Positions 11,952 through 21,417 of a DNA stretch of 42,970 nucleotides are shown piece after piece. The notes below the pieces were generated by a model. The model saw nothing but the letters and a program-made list of their open reading frames with translations. It did no database searches and was not told the DNA's origin. A program made the translations under genes and the position numbers. Source of the stretch: Pseudomonas endophytica (GTDB lineage: Bacteria; Pseudomonadota; Gammaproteobacteria; Pseudomonadales; Pseudomonadaceae); NCBI RefSeq assembly GCF_001411475.1, contig NZ_LLWH01000162.1, positions 1-42,970 of the forward strand, in the 5' to 3' direction. Position 1 is the stretch's first letter, and every line of letters starts with the position of its first letter.

Positions 11952-12924
11952 TCACTCCACCGAGCTGGCAATACCTGAGCCGATATTGGGTCTCGTTAAG
12001 TATGGCACTTTGCCCGAGGGTACCAGATTTGCCGCCGCTTCCAAGTGCACGTCCTGGTCATCGAAGAAAATGTGGGGGTTGAAGGCCGTCAGCACTTTGG
12101 GCTTGCCCACACCGCCGAGGAAGAAAGCTTCATCAACGTACACGCCCCAGGCTCGCAAAGTGTTGATCACGCGCATCTCAGATGGAGAGTTTCGAGCGGT
12201 GACGATGGCGATTCTGATCGGTGAATCCTTGCTACCGGTGGGTAAACGCTCCTGCAACTTGGCCAGTTTAATGAGCAGGCTGGCGTAGGGTTTCTCTTCC
12301 ATCGGCGTATGCTGCAGTGCATCTTCCTGCGCCTGAAAGGCATCCAATCCTGGGGTTTTGTAGACCAGTTCACTGGCGTCGGAAAACAGGACTGCGTCAC
12401 CGTCGAAAGCGATGCGTACCTGGCCTTTGGGGATTTGCGGAGCGTTGGCTGGAGGCGCCTTTAGGATCGCAGCGGCGCATTGCCGGGAATCGATCACCTT
12501 TTGCGCGTCGTCCACGTTGGTAGAGAAACAGATCGACATCGAAGGCATCCATGTAGTCAGCCACTGACTCGCCACCGGTGAACGCCGAACGCGTGATCGC
12601 CAACTGATCACGGCGAATGGTCTTGAGTACGCGAATACCCGTGTCCGGGCTGTTGCGAGACATCACCACTACTTCGACCAGAGGGGATAGTTCGCCACTT
12701 TTCATATGTCGGTTGAGATCGAGCAGCGCCTTAGCCAAATGATAACCGGTGCCAGGTGACAGCGGCTCGTCCTCGTGCTCCTCCATATAGCGACGATAGC
12801 TGTCGATCACGCTTTCGGGGTCAGCCTCAAGCGCCGTCTTGAATATCTGATCGGACTCGCTCATGTCAAAAAGCGCGGTGGCTGAGATGCCCACCACCAG
12901 GGTGTTGCTCAAATCAAGTACCAT
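11952..12924 (-). pseudogene. 5'-nucleotidase family gene, disrupted by a 2-bp frameshift
   Basis: Two overlapping frames together give a complete cytosolic 5'-nucleotidase-like protein of about 323 residues. The first frame (from ATG at 12924; a GTG at 12933 is less well placed after the AAGGGG site) encodes the N-terminal half with SESDQIF, VVMSRNSPDTG and AFTGGES, ending in DAFDVDLFL. The protein then continues in the other frame with STNVDDAQKV, IRIAFDGDAVLF, IAIVTARN, DEAFFLGG and HIFFDDQD. The switch is at 12521-12526, where CTCT stands in place of an expected CTCTCT, so loss of one CT unit explains it. The second half has no plausible start of its own. The intact enzyme would dephosphorylate nucleoside monophosphates. 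A sequencing error cannot be excluded. Confidence 0.75.
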
Positions 12925-13030
12925 CAAACCCACCCCTTCATAGCGGAAACACGGAGAACAACAGCAATGGCCCTGTAGCTTCGGAAGTGATTGAGCTTGA
13001 AAGCCTTGGGGTACATGTGGACTTCCTTAT

Positions 13031-14215
13031 TTACAGCTGACCAGTGAAAGCCTTTTGGCTCATAGACCCAAAGGCATCTCCAGCACGCATAGCCGCTTCC
13101 TGCATACCAGCAATGGCTGACTTAACTTTTGCGACCACTTGATTGTATTTAAGAAGTGACGCCGTATCTGGGATCAAAACCTCATAACTTCTAAGCTCGA
13201 CGGGCGAAATATGAGGAACCGTTGTCTCTGTTGGACAACAGTGCGCTTCAAAAGCCATTGACTTAATGCAAGAATAAACATATTCGGACAACGCTGCTTC
13301 CCTAGGTCGCAGACGCGCCACTCGCTGTACCAAGTAGGTATCTTTCTCTCCCCCAGGAAATACACAAACCTTTAATCCGCTTGATATCCACGGACGATCC
13401 ATAGCCAAAATCACATCACCACTCGAGAGTAGATATCTCTCCAGACCATTAAGCTTATCTTTAGGCCAGTAAGCTGTATCACTCCAATCAAAATAGCTAG
13501 TCAGTACATTAGTTCCTCGACAAAGCCGTACAGCATCTACTGAATCACCAATGTAGTCATCACTTTTGAATGCGTTACCAGTGATAATCTCTGCCAACTC
13601 GGTGATAGAACCTTTTCTGAGGCCGTACGGATTGGTCACCGAGTCGCCGAAAATATCCAGAAACACTGCGCGGAGGAAGTCGTCGGCGAGCTGGATGGCT
13701 TGCTGGCGTTTGCGGCGGATGGTGTCGGCCTTGTCGAGGATGGCGGCGATGCGCTTCTGTTCGGGCAGAGGAGGAAGCGGAAGCCTTAACTCCTTCAGTT
13801 TGCTGGAGTTTACCCCAGGTTGCGCCGCACCGCTTGCCATCGTAGATATCTGATGCCAATACATAGACGATTTAAGAAAGTACGATAAGTAAATCGGGTC
13901 CAGACTTTGACTAGGCCGAACCCTAATCAAATATGAGGCAAACACTGCTGGCTTGCTCAGGTGTCGTATAAGGAAGCTTTTCCCTGTGGTAGCCCCTGTC
14001 CTCGCAAAAACAATATCGCCAACAGCAAGCTTATTCTGGTCATACTCGCGCTCGCTACATTCGCATGACGGCACAGTATCCCAGTCCACCGTATCGTCCT
14101 GCATATCGGTAATTCTAAGAAATCGTGGCCCGTGTATCCGCTCAGCCGCAGATGCTGTGAGGCCATAATCCACTTTCTGGCAAACATCTCCCAAATTAAC
14201 TATTGGCCAACTCAC
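13031..14215 (-). CDS. hsdS: type I restriction-modification specificity subunit HsdS
   Basis: This 394-residue protein has the usual HsdS plan: a target-recognition domain (about 1-140), a conserved helical spacer with LPLPPLPEQKRIAAILDKAD near 150-170, a second recognition domain (about 200-345) and a final helical segment. The two halves determine the two parts of a bipartite DNA target. It starts with GTG at 14215, and GTGA overlaps the hsdM stop by four bases, so the genes are coupled. The bases of the second recognition domain (13100-13600) look more AT-rich than hsdM, consistent with exchange of recognition domains. The recognition sequence cannot be read from the protein. Confidence 0.9.
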   Translation of the reverse strand: MSWPIVNLGDVCQKVDYGLTASAAERIHGPRFLRITDMQDDTVDWDTVPSCECSEREYDQNKLAVGDIVFARTGATTGKSFLIRHLSKPAVFASYLIRVRPSQSLDPIYLSYFLKSSMYWHQISTMASGAAQPGVNSSKLKELRLPLPPLPEQKRIAAILDKADTIRRKRQQAIQLADDFLRAVFLDIFGDSVTNPYGLRKGSITELAEIITGNAFKSDDYIGDSVDAVRLCRGTNVLTSYFDWSDTAYWPKDKLNGLERYLLSSGDVILAMDRPWISSGLKVCVFPGGEKDTYLVQRVARLRPREAALSEYVYSCIKSMAFEAHCCPTETTVPHISPVELRSYEVLIPDTASLLKYNQVVAKVKSAIAGMQEAAMRAGDAFGSMSQKAFTGQL

Positions 14216-15816
14216 AGCATCCCCTCCAGCGCATCCAGGTCCGCCAAAATTTCCTCTTCCAGCTCTTTTAGCCGTCCCAAAATCACCTTTGGATCTTCGT
14301 ACTGCTCTTGCTGGTACTCCACCTCTCTATAGCGATTGATAGACAGGTCATACTTGTTAGCAACGATGCCTTCAGCAAGCACGATAAACGCTTTTTTGCG
14401 CTTGTCGCCGAATAGGGTGTTGATGGTGCTGGCGCTGACATTGCCATCGACCATCTGACGATATTTGTGCCACTGGGCAATAGCGTCGGGCAGGTCGTTG
14501 CCGCCCTCACCTTTGAGCTCAGTGCGTTTGTCGTCCAGCGAGTAGCCGTCGGCCTGGAGGTCATAGAACCATACGCGTTCGGTGGTGCCGCCCTTGGTGA
14601 AGATGAGGATGGCTGTGCTGACACCAGCATAGGGTTTGAACACGCCGCTAGGCAGGCTGACGATGCCTTCGAGCTGGTTGTTGTCGAGCAGTTCCTGGCG
14701 CAATTGCTGGTGAGCCTTACTGGCGCCAAAGAGCACGCCGTCCGGCACGATCACCGCCGCTCGGCCGCCAAGTTTGAGCGAGCGCAGAATGTGGGCGACA
14801 AACAGCAGCTCGGTCTTCTTGGTTTTCACCAGGCCCAGCACATCGGGGTTGGTGTTGCTTTCGTCAAGCGTGCCTTTGAACGGCGGATTGGCGAGCACCA
14901 CATCGAAGAAGTCCTGCTCCTGACGCGGGTAGTACTCTTTGATGGATTTGCTCAGGGAGTCCTGATAGCGAATGTTCGCGCCATTCACCCCGTGCAGCAT
15001 CATGTTCATGCTGGAGACGCGCAGCATGGTGGTGTCAAAGTCGAAGCCCCAAAACATTTGTTTGTTGATGTGCTCACGGTACGGCTCAAGCAGGTCACCG
15101 CTGTAGTGCGGATTACCGTCCTCATCCTTGAAGATACCGGCGTCACTGGAATGCACTTTGTTGAGGTATTCCATGGTACGAGCCAGGAAGCCTGCGGTGC
15201 CGCAGGACGGGTCGCAGATGACATCGGTGGGCTGCGGCGCGATCAATTCGATCATGGCATCAATGATATGCCGCGGCGTGCGGAACTGGCCGTTGATGCC
15301 GGCGGTGGTGAGTTTGCTCAGCAGGTATTCGTAGATGTCACCCTTGACGTCGCTCTGGGTCAGCGGCAAGTCGTTGACCATCTCGACAGCGGAGGTCAGT
15401 ACCGACTCGTTTTTAATCTCCAGGTCAGCGTCCTGCATGTACTCGCCGATATGGCCCAGGCCTTCCAGCGCACTGCCTTCCTCGCCCAGGCCGTCCGCCG
15501 CATCGGACTTCTTGCCCAATTTGGCGAAGTACGGATAGACGTTTTGCTTGAGATGCTTGTGCAACTCCTTGCCACTGAGGTGGTGGAAATTCTTCCAACG
15601 CAGCAACTGGCCTTCAGGCGTATTGGGGAACAGACGATCGAAAGACTTGCCGGTACGATTGGCCTTACGCTCAGCCACGTCTTCCTGCATGTCGAGCATA
15701 CGGGCGAACATCAGGTAGCTGATCTGTTCAATCACGGTCAGCGGGTTGGTGATACCGCCAGTCCAGAATTTCTCCCAGAGTTTGTCGATATCGTTACGGA
15801 TTTTGCCAGTAAGCAT
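14212..15816 (-). CDS. hsdM: type I restriction-modification DNA methyltransferase HsdM
   Basis: This 534-residue N6-adenine methyltransferase has an N-terminal HsdM helical domain (about 1-150), followed by the catalytic domain. The SAM-binding motif DPSCGTAGFL is near residue 205 and the catalytic NPPF motif (DVVLANPPFKG) near 310. With HsdS it forms the modifying enzyme that protects host DNA, and with HsdR it forms the restriction complex. It lies 32 bases after rmuC, with a GAGAAG ribosome site. An antisense frame of over 500 codons exists opposite it but has no features of a gene. Confidence 0.93.
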   Translation of the reverse strand: MLTGKIRNDIDKLWEKFWTGGITNPLTVIEQISYLMFARMLDMQEDVAERKANRTGKSFDRLFPNTPEGQLLRWKNFHHLSGKELHKHLKQNVYPYFAKLGKKSDAADGLGEEGSALEGLGHIGEYMQDADLEIKNESVLTSAVEMVNDLPLTQSDVKGDIYEYLLSKLTTAGINGQFRTPRHIIDAMIELIAPQPTDVICDPSCGTAGFLARTMEYLNKVHSSDAGIFKDEDGNPHYSGDLLEPYREHINKQMFWGFDFDTTMLRVSSMNMMLHGVNGANIRYQDSLSKSIKEYYPRQEQDFFDVVLANPPFKGTLDESNTNPDVLGLVKTKKTELLFVAHILRSLKLGGRAAVIVPDGVLFGASKAHQQLRQELLDNNQLEGIVSLPSGVFKPYAGVSTAILIFTKGGTTERVWFYDLQADGYSLDDKRTELKGEGGNDLPDAIAQWHKYRQMVDGNVSASTINTLFGDKRKKAFIVLAEGIVANKYDLSINRYREVEYQQEQYEDPKVILGRLKELEEEILADLDALEGML

Positions 15817-15848
15817 TTTTTGCTACTTCTCTTTATCAGAATTCGGAA

Positions 15849-17978
15849 TTACTGCTGGGCGGAGACTTCGCCAGCAACAGGATCATGTGCGCTATGGAGC
15901 AAGGGCTCGTTTGACGCAGGGGCGTCTTCAATGGCTTCGAAGATGAGGGACAGTCGCTCCGCCTCGAAATCCATATGTACTGGCTCGAGCTGCGGCAGAG
16001 TCTTGCTGACCTTTGCGGACAGTTTGTCAAAGCGCTCTACCTTGCCGTAGAGGCCCTGCTGCCCCGCCAAGGCTTTTACGGTGTTGTTGTAATGATTGCT
16101 GGCTGTGTTGAGGCTACCGCCCAATTTGCTGAGGCGCTCGGCAACGATACAAACCTGGTTATAGATTTCCCCGGCCTTTTCACTAATCTCACGAGCATCG
16201 GCATTGCTGCGTTCAAGCATCCATAGGTTAGAGACTGTGCGCAGAATTGGGATCAGCGTGGTATGCGAGACCAGCACGATACCCTTCCTGTAACCATACT
16301 CAAACAGATCTTTGTTGTGCTTCATGGCCTCGATATAAGCTGGCTCGATGGGCATGAACATCAGCACAAAGCTGGGACTGCGCATACCAATCAGGTTGGT
16401 GTAATCCTTGGAGGCCAAGTCGTCGATGTGCCTGCGCACAGACTTTACGTGCTCCACCAATGCCAGTTGATATTCTTCCGGCGTGCTGGCTGAGACAGCC
16501 CGATCATAAGCGACAAGCGAAACCTTGCTGTCGATAATCATGTGCTTGCCGTCTGGGATCTTGATCAGGTAATCGGTCTGCTTGCTCTTGCCTTCGGCGT
16601 CCTTGAACGCGCTCTGCACTTCGTAGTGCGCCTCCTCGACCAGTCCACTCATTTCCAGGGTGCGACGCAATTGCGCTTCGCCCCAGGCGCCACGTTGCTG
16701 GGAATCACCCTTGAGAGCCGAGGTCAGGTTGTTGGCCTCACTGCTCATCTTCAGCCCAATATCCAGCACCTTCTTGATTTCAGCATTTAAGCTGGTGTTG
16801 CCTTGCAGAGAAGCATCGTGAACATCGTTGATGCGCTTCTGAAAGCCCTCGATCTGATCACGGAAGGGTTTGAGCATGCCGTCAATGCTGGTCTGGCTAG
16901 TCTGGGTAAAAGTTTTACCTTTCTCCTCAAAGATCTTATTAGCCAGATTTTCGAATTCCTGAGTCAGCGATTTGCGGGTATCGGCCAACTGAAGCATCTG
17001 CTCCTGGAAATGCTCTTCGCGCTTCTGCAGCGTAGTCTTGAGCTCGGTATGCTCGGACGACAGCGTACTGAGCCGCTCCTGTAGCGCATTGATTGCCTGC
17101 GCTCGCTCGATGAGCCCCTGCTTGGCCTCGCCTAACTGCTCGCGCACATCACGCTCGGAGGTTTCCAGCGATTTGGCCCGCTTGCCTTCATTAGCAAGCT
17201 CATCCTTGAGGCGGTCACGGTCTGCGTGCAACTGCTCGTTGGTAGTCTGAGCTTGGCCCAGACGATCACGCAGCTCAACCACCACTTCCTCTCGTTTTTG
17301 CAGCGACGTATTGAGCTCCGCATGTTGATTGCTAAGCGGCTGGTAACGCTCAAGCAGATCGTTGTATCCCTGAACCTGTGAGGCCAGCTTCTGGCGTGAC
17401 TCAGCGAGCTGTTCACGTGCCTCACGCTCACTGGTTGCGGCTACCTTGGCACTGGCATCCAGGTTAGCCAGTTCGTCCTTGAGGGTGCCGCGCTCGCTTT
17501 GCAGCGAGAGAACGGACGTTTGCGCAGCAGCTAGGCGATCACGCAGATCGGTCACCTGCTCCTGGAGCGCTCGCCCCTCAGCTTGGACGGTATCCAGCCG
17601 TTTGGCGGCTTCATGATGCTGCCGATTCGCATCTTCCAACTTCAGCTGCACAGTAGCAGTGGCGTCCTTACTCTGCTGTTGCTCCGTGTTCAACCGAGTC
17701 ACGTTTTCGAAGGCGGACTGTAGTTGTGCGTTCAACTTGCTTTCTGCAACTTGCAGCTCATGGCTACGTCCTTCTGCCGCTTTGAGTTGCTCCCCGAGAG
17801 CAGCCTGCCCTGCGATTGCCGATGCCTGAGTCGCGTGAGCCTGCTCAAGCTGGGCTGTCAGTTGGCTCAACTGCCGACCTTGGCGCAAGGCTGCAACGAA
17901 GTACCCAAGCAGCGCAAAGACGACTGCGAGCACCGCAGTGATAACAATGATGTCCGTTGTCCATTGACTGGCTTGCAT
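15849..17978 (-). CDS. rmuC: RmuC-like DNA recombination protein embedded in the restriction operon
   Basis: This 709-residue protein has an N-terminal membrane helix (about residues 9-30, DIIVITAVLAVVFALLGYFV) and then a very long coiled coil (about 32-350) full of heptad-like QLTAQLEQA and RDRLKDELAN segments. The RmuC domain follows (about 360-650). Its restriction-fold core, PDGKHMIIDSKVSLVAYD, is near residue 490. E. coli RmuC is about 475 residues, so the coiled coil here is greatly extended. I chose ATG at 17978, two bases after the hsdR stop, because AGGAG lies five bases upstream. RmuC limits inversions at short repeats; its presence between hsdR and hsdM suggests a role in handling cut DNA (inference). 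Confidence 0.88.
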   Translation of the reverse strand: MQASQWTTDIIVITAVLAVVFALLGYFVAALRQGRQLSQLTAQLEQAHATQASAIAGQAALGEQLKAAEGRSHELQVAESKLNAQLQSAFENVTRLNTEQQQSKDATATVQLKLEDANRQHHEAAKRLDTVQAEGRALQEQVTDLRDRLAAAQTSVLSLQSERGTLKDELANLDASAKVAATSEREAREQLAESRQKLASQVQGYNDLLERYQPLSNQHAELNTSLQKREEVVVELRDRLGQAQTTNEQLHADRDRLKDELANEGKRAKSLETSERDVREQLGEAKQGLIERAQAINALQERLSTLSSEHTELKTTLQKREEHFQEQMLQLADTRKSLTQEFENLANKIFEEKGKTFTQTSQTSIDGMLKPFRDQIEGFQKRINDVHDASLQGNTSLNAEIKKVLDIGLKMSSEANNLTSALKGDSQQRGAWGEAQLRRTLEMSGLVEEAHYEVQSAFKDAEGKSKQTDYLIKIPDGKHMIIDSKVSLVAYDRAVSASTPEEYQLALVEHVKSVRRHIDDLASKDYTNLIGMRSPSFVLMFMPIEPAYIEAMKHNKDLFEYGYRKGIVLVSHTTLIPILRTVSNLWMLERSNADAREISEKAGEIYNQVCIVAERLSKLGGSLNTASNHYNNTVKALAGQQGLYGKVERFDKLSAKVSKTLPQLEPVHMDFEAERLSLIFEAIEDAPASNEPLLHSAHDPVAGEVSAQQ

Positions 17979-17980
17979 GG

Positions 17981-20900
17981 TCACTCCTGAATGCCAGATG
18001 GCGAGTTGTTCTCGCGAAGAAATGGTTTGAGCACTGCGACCAACTGATCAATATCCGTCGGCTTGAAAACGCCATCGATTCCCTCATGGGAAATTCTGTT
18101 GAAGGGTGCGTCGTAGAGTTTTTCGATAACGATGCTGCCGTGCTGGGCGATGTAGTTCTTCAGCAGGTTCATGAAACTCACCTGCTGAGCAGTGAGGGTT
18201 GGGTGGCTGTGAAGAAACTTCTTGAAGTGCTCTTCGATTGCCTGAGCATCCTGTCCGATCATCTCGCGAATCGTGACGTGTAGCTGCTCTGCGGTACGTC
18301 CATAAAACTCATTCAGCAAATCTAGGCTTACTCCGGGATGGCTGGTAAGAATAGTCGAGGTCAGGGTTTTCAAGTCTGGCTCAGCGATTGGCTCGCCTTT
18401 GTGGATTTTTTGCAGAATCGGATTGGCGGCGAGCATATCTGTGAGAATTTTTTTCAGTCGACCACGATACTGCATCGCCTCACTGGCACCCGAGATCACG
18501 ACTCGACGCTCCTCAGCCACCACGTTGTCATCCTTGGCCTTGGTGACTCCAACTCCGTAACTGACCGCGCTCCCCGTCTGCCGGTATTTCATGATGCCGC
18601 GCAGTTCCTGGCGGGCGTTCTCCAGCTTGCTAATGCTCGGCTGCTGCCAGAAAGCCGCACTGCGCACCTCGGCGAGAATCTCATCCTTCTGGCGCACGGC
18701 CTGGATATTCACAGCAAGCTTGTCCAGCTCAGCCAGAAGGGCGATCTTGCCGTCCTCGAAACAACTGGCCTGCTCCACCAGACAGCGTTCAATGTTGGCG
18801 ACCAGCTTGTCGAGCGCGGTAGCGTGTTTGTCGTGCAATACCCGAGCGGACATCAGCGGGGCAATGGTGTTGCTCAAGAGATGCTGGGTATTGGCCTCGA
18901 AACGTTTTAGCAGATCGGTCTGCTGCAACTGGTGCACGTTACGCAGCTCGCGCTTGACCGCCACGTTGGTTTCCGGAAGGTCATTGATGTCGGCGCGCAA
19001 CAAGTCAATGGCGGCATCGAAAGCTTCGGCATGGTTGAGTGTCAGCGCTGCCTGGGCCAGTTCCAGCCGCGCCTCGAAGGTAGTTTGCAGCAGGGACTTG
19101 CTACCAGTGTCTTCCGGCTCCTGGTACTCCTGCTCGAAGAAGTCGAAGTTGCCATAGTGATCGAAGATCAGGAACTCTAGCTTGTCTTTGCCCCGACCAA
19201 ACAGATTAGGACGCAGACGGGTGCCTCGACCAATCATCTGCCAGAATTTGACCCAGGACTTCACCGGCTTGGCGAACACAAGGTTCACCACCTCTGGCAC
19301 GTCGATACCGGTGTCCAGCATGTCGACCGAGATGGCTATCCGAAAGTCGTTATCCGGCTTTTTGAATTCCTTGATCAACGAGCCCACATGAGTGATCCCG
19401 TTATGGATAACCTTGCAAACCTTGGTCCCGTACTGCGGGTAGAGTTTGCAGAAGAGCTTTTCGAGATGCTCGGCGTGATCCTGGCGCTGAGCGAAGATGA
19501 TTGTCTTGCCTACCAGAGAGCCGGTTTCATCCTTGATGCCGTTGTCGATCAGGTTTTCCAGAATGATGCGATCGGTGTCTTCACTGAAGATCTTACGGCC
19601 AATGTCCTTGCCGGCGATGGTCGTGCGCTGGGCCTCCTCTTCGCCGAGATCTTCCTCAAGCTGGGCCTTTTGTTCGTCACTCAGGTCTCTGTAATGAATG
19701 CCATCACGCAGAAAATCGGTGGTTAAATCCTTGACGCGAAACGGCACCAGATAAGGCGGCTCGTTGTTGATGGCGGCATCCAGACCAAACTCAAACGTAG
19801 GGTCGGTGGTCTCGCAATCGAAAATATCGAACGTGTTACGGCTGATGAATTTGACCGGCGTGGCGGTGAGGCCAACTTGCAGCGCATCGAAGTAGTCGAA
19901 GATATCGCGATATCTGTTGTAGATACTACGGTGGCTCTCATCGGCAATGATCAGGTCGAAGAAGCCCACGTCGAGCTGAGCGAAGCGGTTCATCATTCCC
20001 GGGTAAGTGGCAATGAAGATTCGCGCCGTCTGATCCACCTTGCTGGTTTCACCGATGACGCAGCGTGGCTCGCTCGGCAAGTTCTGCTTGAAAGCATCGT
20101 CAGCCTGAACACGCAGCTCTTTGCGGTCGCAGAGAAACAACACTCGCTTGGCCCAGCCGGTGCGCAGTAGCAGCTCAGCCAGGGCAATGGCCACACGGGT
20201 CTTGCCGGTACCGGTGGCCTGAATGATGAGGGCTTTGCGCCGCTGATTTTGGAAATGCGCGGCAACGGTCTTGATGGCCTCGATCTGATAAGGGCGGTCG
20301 GCAATGTTCAAGTCGGGGTTGTGCTGCTCCAGCTCGGCGATACGATACTTGCGCTGATACGACAGGTACTCGAGGCTGCTCTTGCTGTAGAGGCCGTACA
20401 CCGGGCGGTAGGTATTGTACTGCGCGTCATCCCAGATGAAGGTTTCGTAGCCGTTGCTGCAGAAGATCACTGGCCTCTGCATGCCCATGCGCTCGAAACC
20501 ATCGGCGTACATGCGCGCCTGCTCGCGACCGGCCTGCAGGCTGACGTTGCCGGTCTTCTTGGCCTCGATCACAGCCAACGGCTGGCCGTTATCACCCCAC
20601 AGCACATAGTCCGCACGGCCCTTGCCACTGGCGTTGTCAGGGAAATCGACGTCGACCTCCTGCCCAACCTGCGCGGAATCACTCACATCCCAGCCGGCTT
20701 GGCGCAGCATTAGGTCGATCATGAGCTTGCGAGTCTTCGACTCGCTCCATTGCAGGCTGTCAGAAACCTGCTGGCTCTGTTGCTGGCGCTTTTCTTGATC
20801 GGGCCGGGCTGGCGGATCGAGCTTGTAGAGGTTGCGGACGCGCTCTTGCTCAAGCTTGTCCATCACACGCTGAAGCTCTTCCTGCTGCTGGCTCAGTTCC

Positions 20901-21367
20901 TTTTCATAGCTGAAAACAGTTTTCTGCAGCGTCGCTAGCGCAGCAGTTGGGTCCTGAACATCGGCAAACTCGGGAATCGCAGCTTGGGCAACCCCGTAGT
21001 ATTTGATAGCCATGTACATAGCCAGCTGATGGGCAGTTTTCAGCGCCTGCTGGGCGTTATGCAGATTACCTTCCGCACCATGGGCAGTGTCGTTGCCTTG
21101 AACGCGCAGAAAATTGATCTGGTGTACAAGAGGCTTGCTGACGCAGTCCGTGAAGACCGAGTTTTTCACCAGGTCGTAGAAGGTTGACTGCGGCATACGC
21201 GGCAGCAACTCTTCCTTGTAAACGGATTTGGTAAGTTCCTCAGCGAAGCTGCGAAGGCGAGTCAGCGCGCTGCCCGGATCGATATGCAGCACCGCCTCGG
21301 CCAGGCCAGCAAGATTCGCCAGTAATTCATTGCCGGAGCGGAGGAATTCGAAGTTGACTGATTTCAT
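17981..21367 (-). CDS. hsdR: type I restriction enzyme endonuclease and translocase subunit HsdR
   Basis: This protein of about 1128 residues has a DUF4145-like helical N-terminus (about 1-140) and a PD-(D/E)xK nuclease domain (about 215-300) with GRADYVLWGDNGQPLAVIEAKK split over the two catalytic strands. A superfamily 2 motor follows: Walker A QATGTGKT near 387, DESH near 472, LTATP, and QMIGRGTRLRP near 718. The C-terminus is of the EcoEI type. It cuts unmodified DNA after ATP-driven translocation. I prefer ATG at 21367 (MKSVNFEFLR, matching the usual family start) over ATG at 21385, which lies at the predicted sigma-54 transcription start. It heads the operon hsdR-rmuC-hsdM-hsdS. Confidence 0.92.
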   Translation of the reverse strand: MKSVNFEFLRSGNELLANLAGLAEAVLHIDPGSALTRLRSFAEELTKSVYKEELLPRMPQSTFYDLVKNSVFTDCVSKPLVHQINFLRVQGNDTAHGAEGNLHNAQQALKTAHQLAMYMAIKYYGVAQAAIPEFADVQDPTAALATLQKTVFSYEKELSQQQEELQRVMDKLEQERVRNLYKLDPPARPDQEKRQQQSQQVSDSLQWSESKTRKLMIDLMLRQAGWDVSDSAQVGQEVDVDFPDNASGKGRADYVLWGDNGQPLAVIEAKKTGNVSLQAGREQARMYADGFERMGMQRPVIFCSNGYETFIWDDAQYNTYRPVYGLYSKSSLEYLSYQRKYRIAELEQHNPDLNIADRPYQIEAIKTVAAHFQNQRRKALIIQATGTGKTRVAIALAELLLRTGWAKRVLFLCDRKELRVQADDAFKQNLPSEPRCVIGETSKVDQTARIFIATYPGMMNRFAQLDVGFFDLIIADESHRSIYNRYRDIFDYFDALQVGLTATPVKFISRNTFDIFDCETTDPTFEFGLDAAINNEPPYLVPFRVKDLTTDFLRDGIHYRDLSDEQKAQLEEDLGEEEAQRTTIAGKDIGRKIFSEDTDRIILENLIDNGIKDETGSLVGKTIIFAQRQDHAEHLEKLFCKLYPQYGTKVCKVIHNGITHVGSLIKEFKKPDNDFRIAISVDMLDTGIDVPEVVNLVFAKPVKSWVKFWQMIGRGTRLRPNLFGRGKDKLEFLIFDHYGNFDFFEQEYQEPEDTGSKSLLQTTFEARLELAQAALTLNHAEAFDAAIDLLRADINDLPETNVAVKRELRNVHQLQQTDLLKRFEANTQHLLSNTIAPLMSARVLHDKHATALDKLVANIERCLVEQASCFEDGKIALLAELDKLAVNIQAVRQKDEILAEVRSAAFWQQPSISKLENARQELRGIMKYRQTGSAVSYGVGVTKAKDDNVVAEERRVVISGASEAMQYRGRLKKILTDMLAANPILQKIHKGEPIAEPDLKTLTSTILTSHPGVSLDLLNEFYGRTAEQLHVTIREMIGQDAQAIEEHFKKFLHSHPTLTAQQVSFMNLLKNYIAQHGSIVIEKLYDAPFNRISHEGIDGVFKPTDIDQLVAVLKPFLRENNSPSGIQE

Positions 21368-21396
21368 AAAGGCTATTCTGTCCATATCGATCCTAT

Positions 21397-21412
21397 AGCG
21401 AGGACCGTGCCA
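21397..21412 (-). promoter_or_regulatory. candidate sigma-54 (-24/-12) promoter of the hsdR operon
   Basis: Read on the minus strand, TGGCACG (21412-21406), four bases, then TCGCT (21401-21397) matches the sigma-54 consensus TGGCACG-N4-TTGC[A/T] at all positions but one. The essential GG and GC pairs have the correct spacing. It predicts a transcript start at about 21386, just before hsdR. It lies between the stop codon of a sigma-54 activator gene and the gene it would control. Only sequence supports it. Confidence 0.65.
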
Positions 21413-21417
21413 AATTT

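Noticed and set aside
14467..16050. Plus-strand open frame of 527 codons opposite hsdM
   Set aside because: It is antisense to the well-supported hsdM and the end of rmuC, has no recognisable motif, and arises from high-GC codon use.
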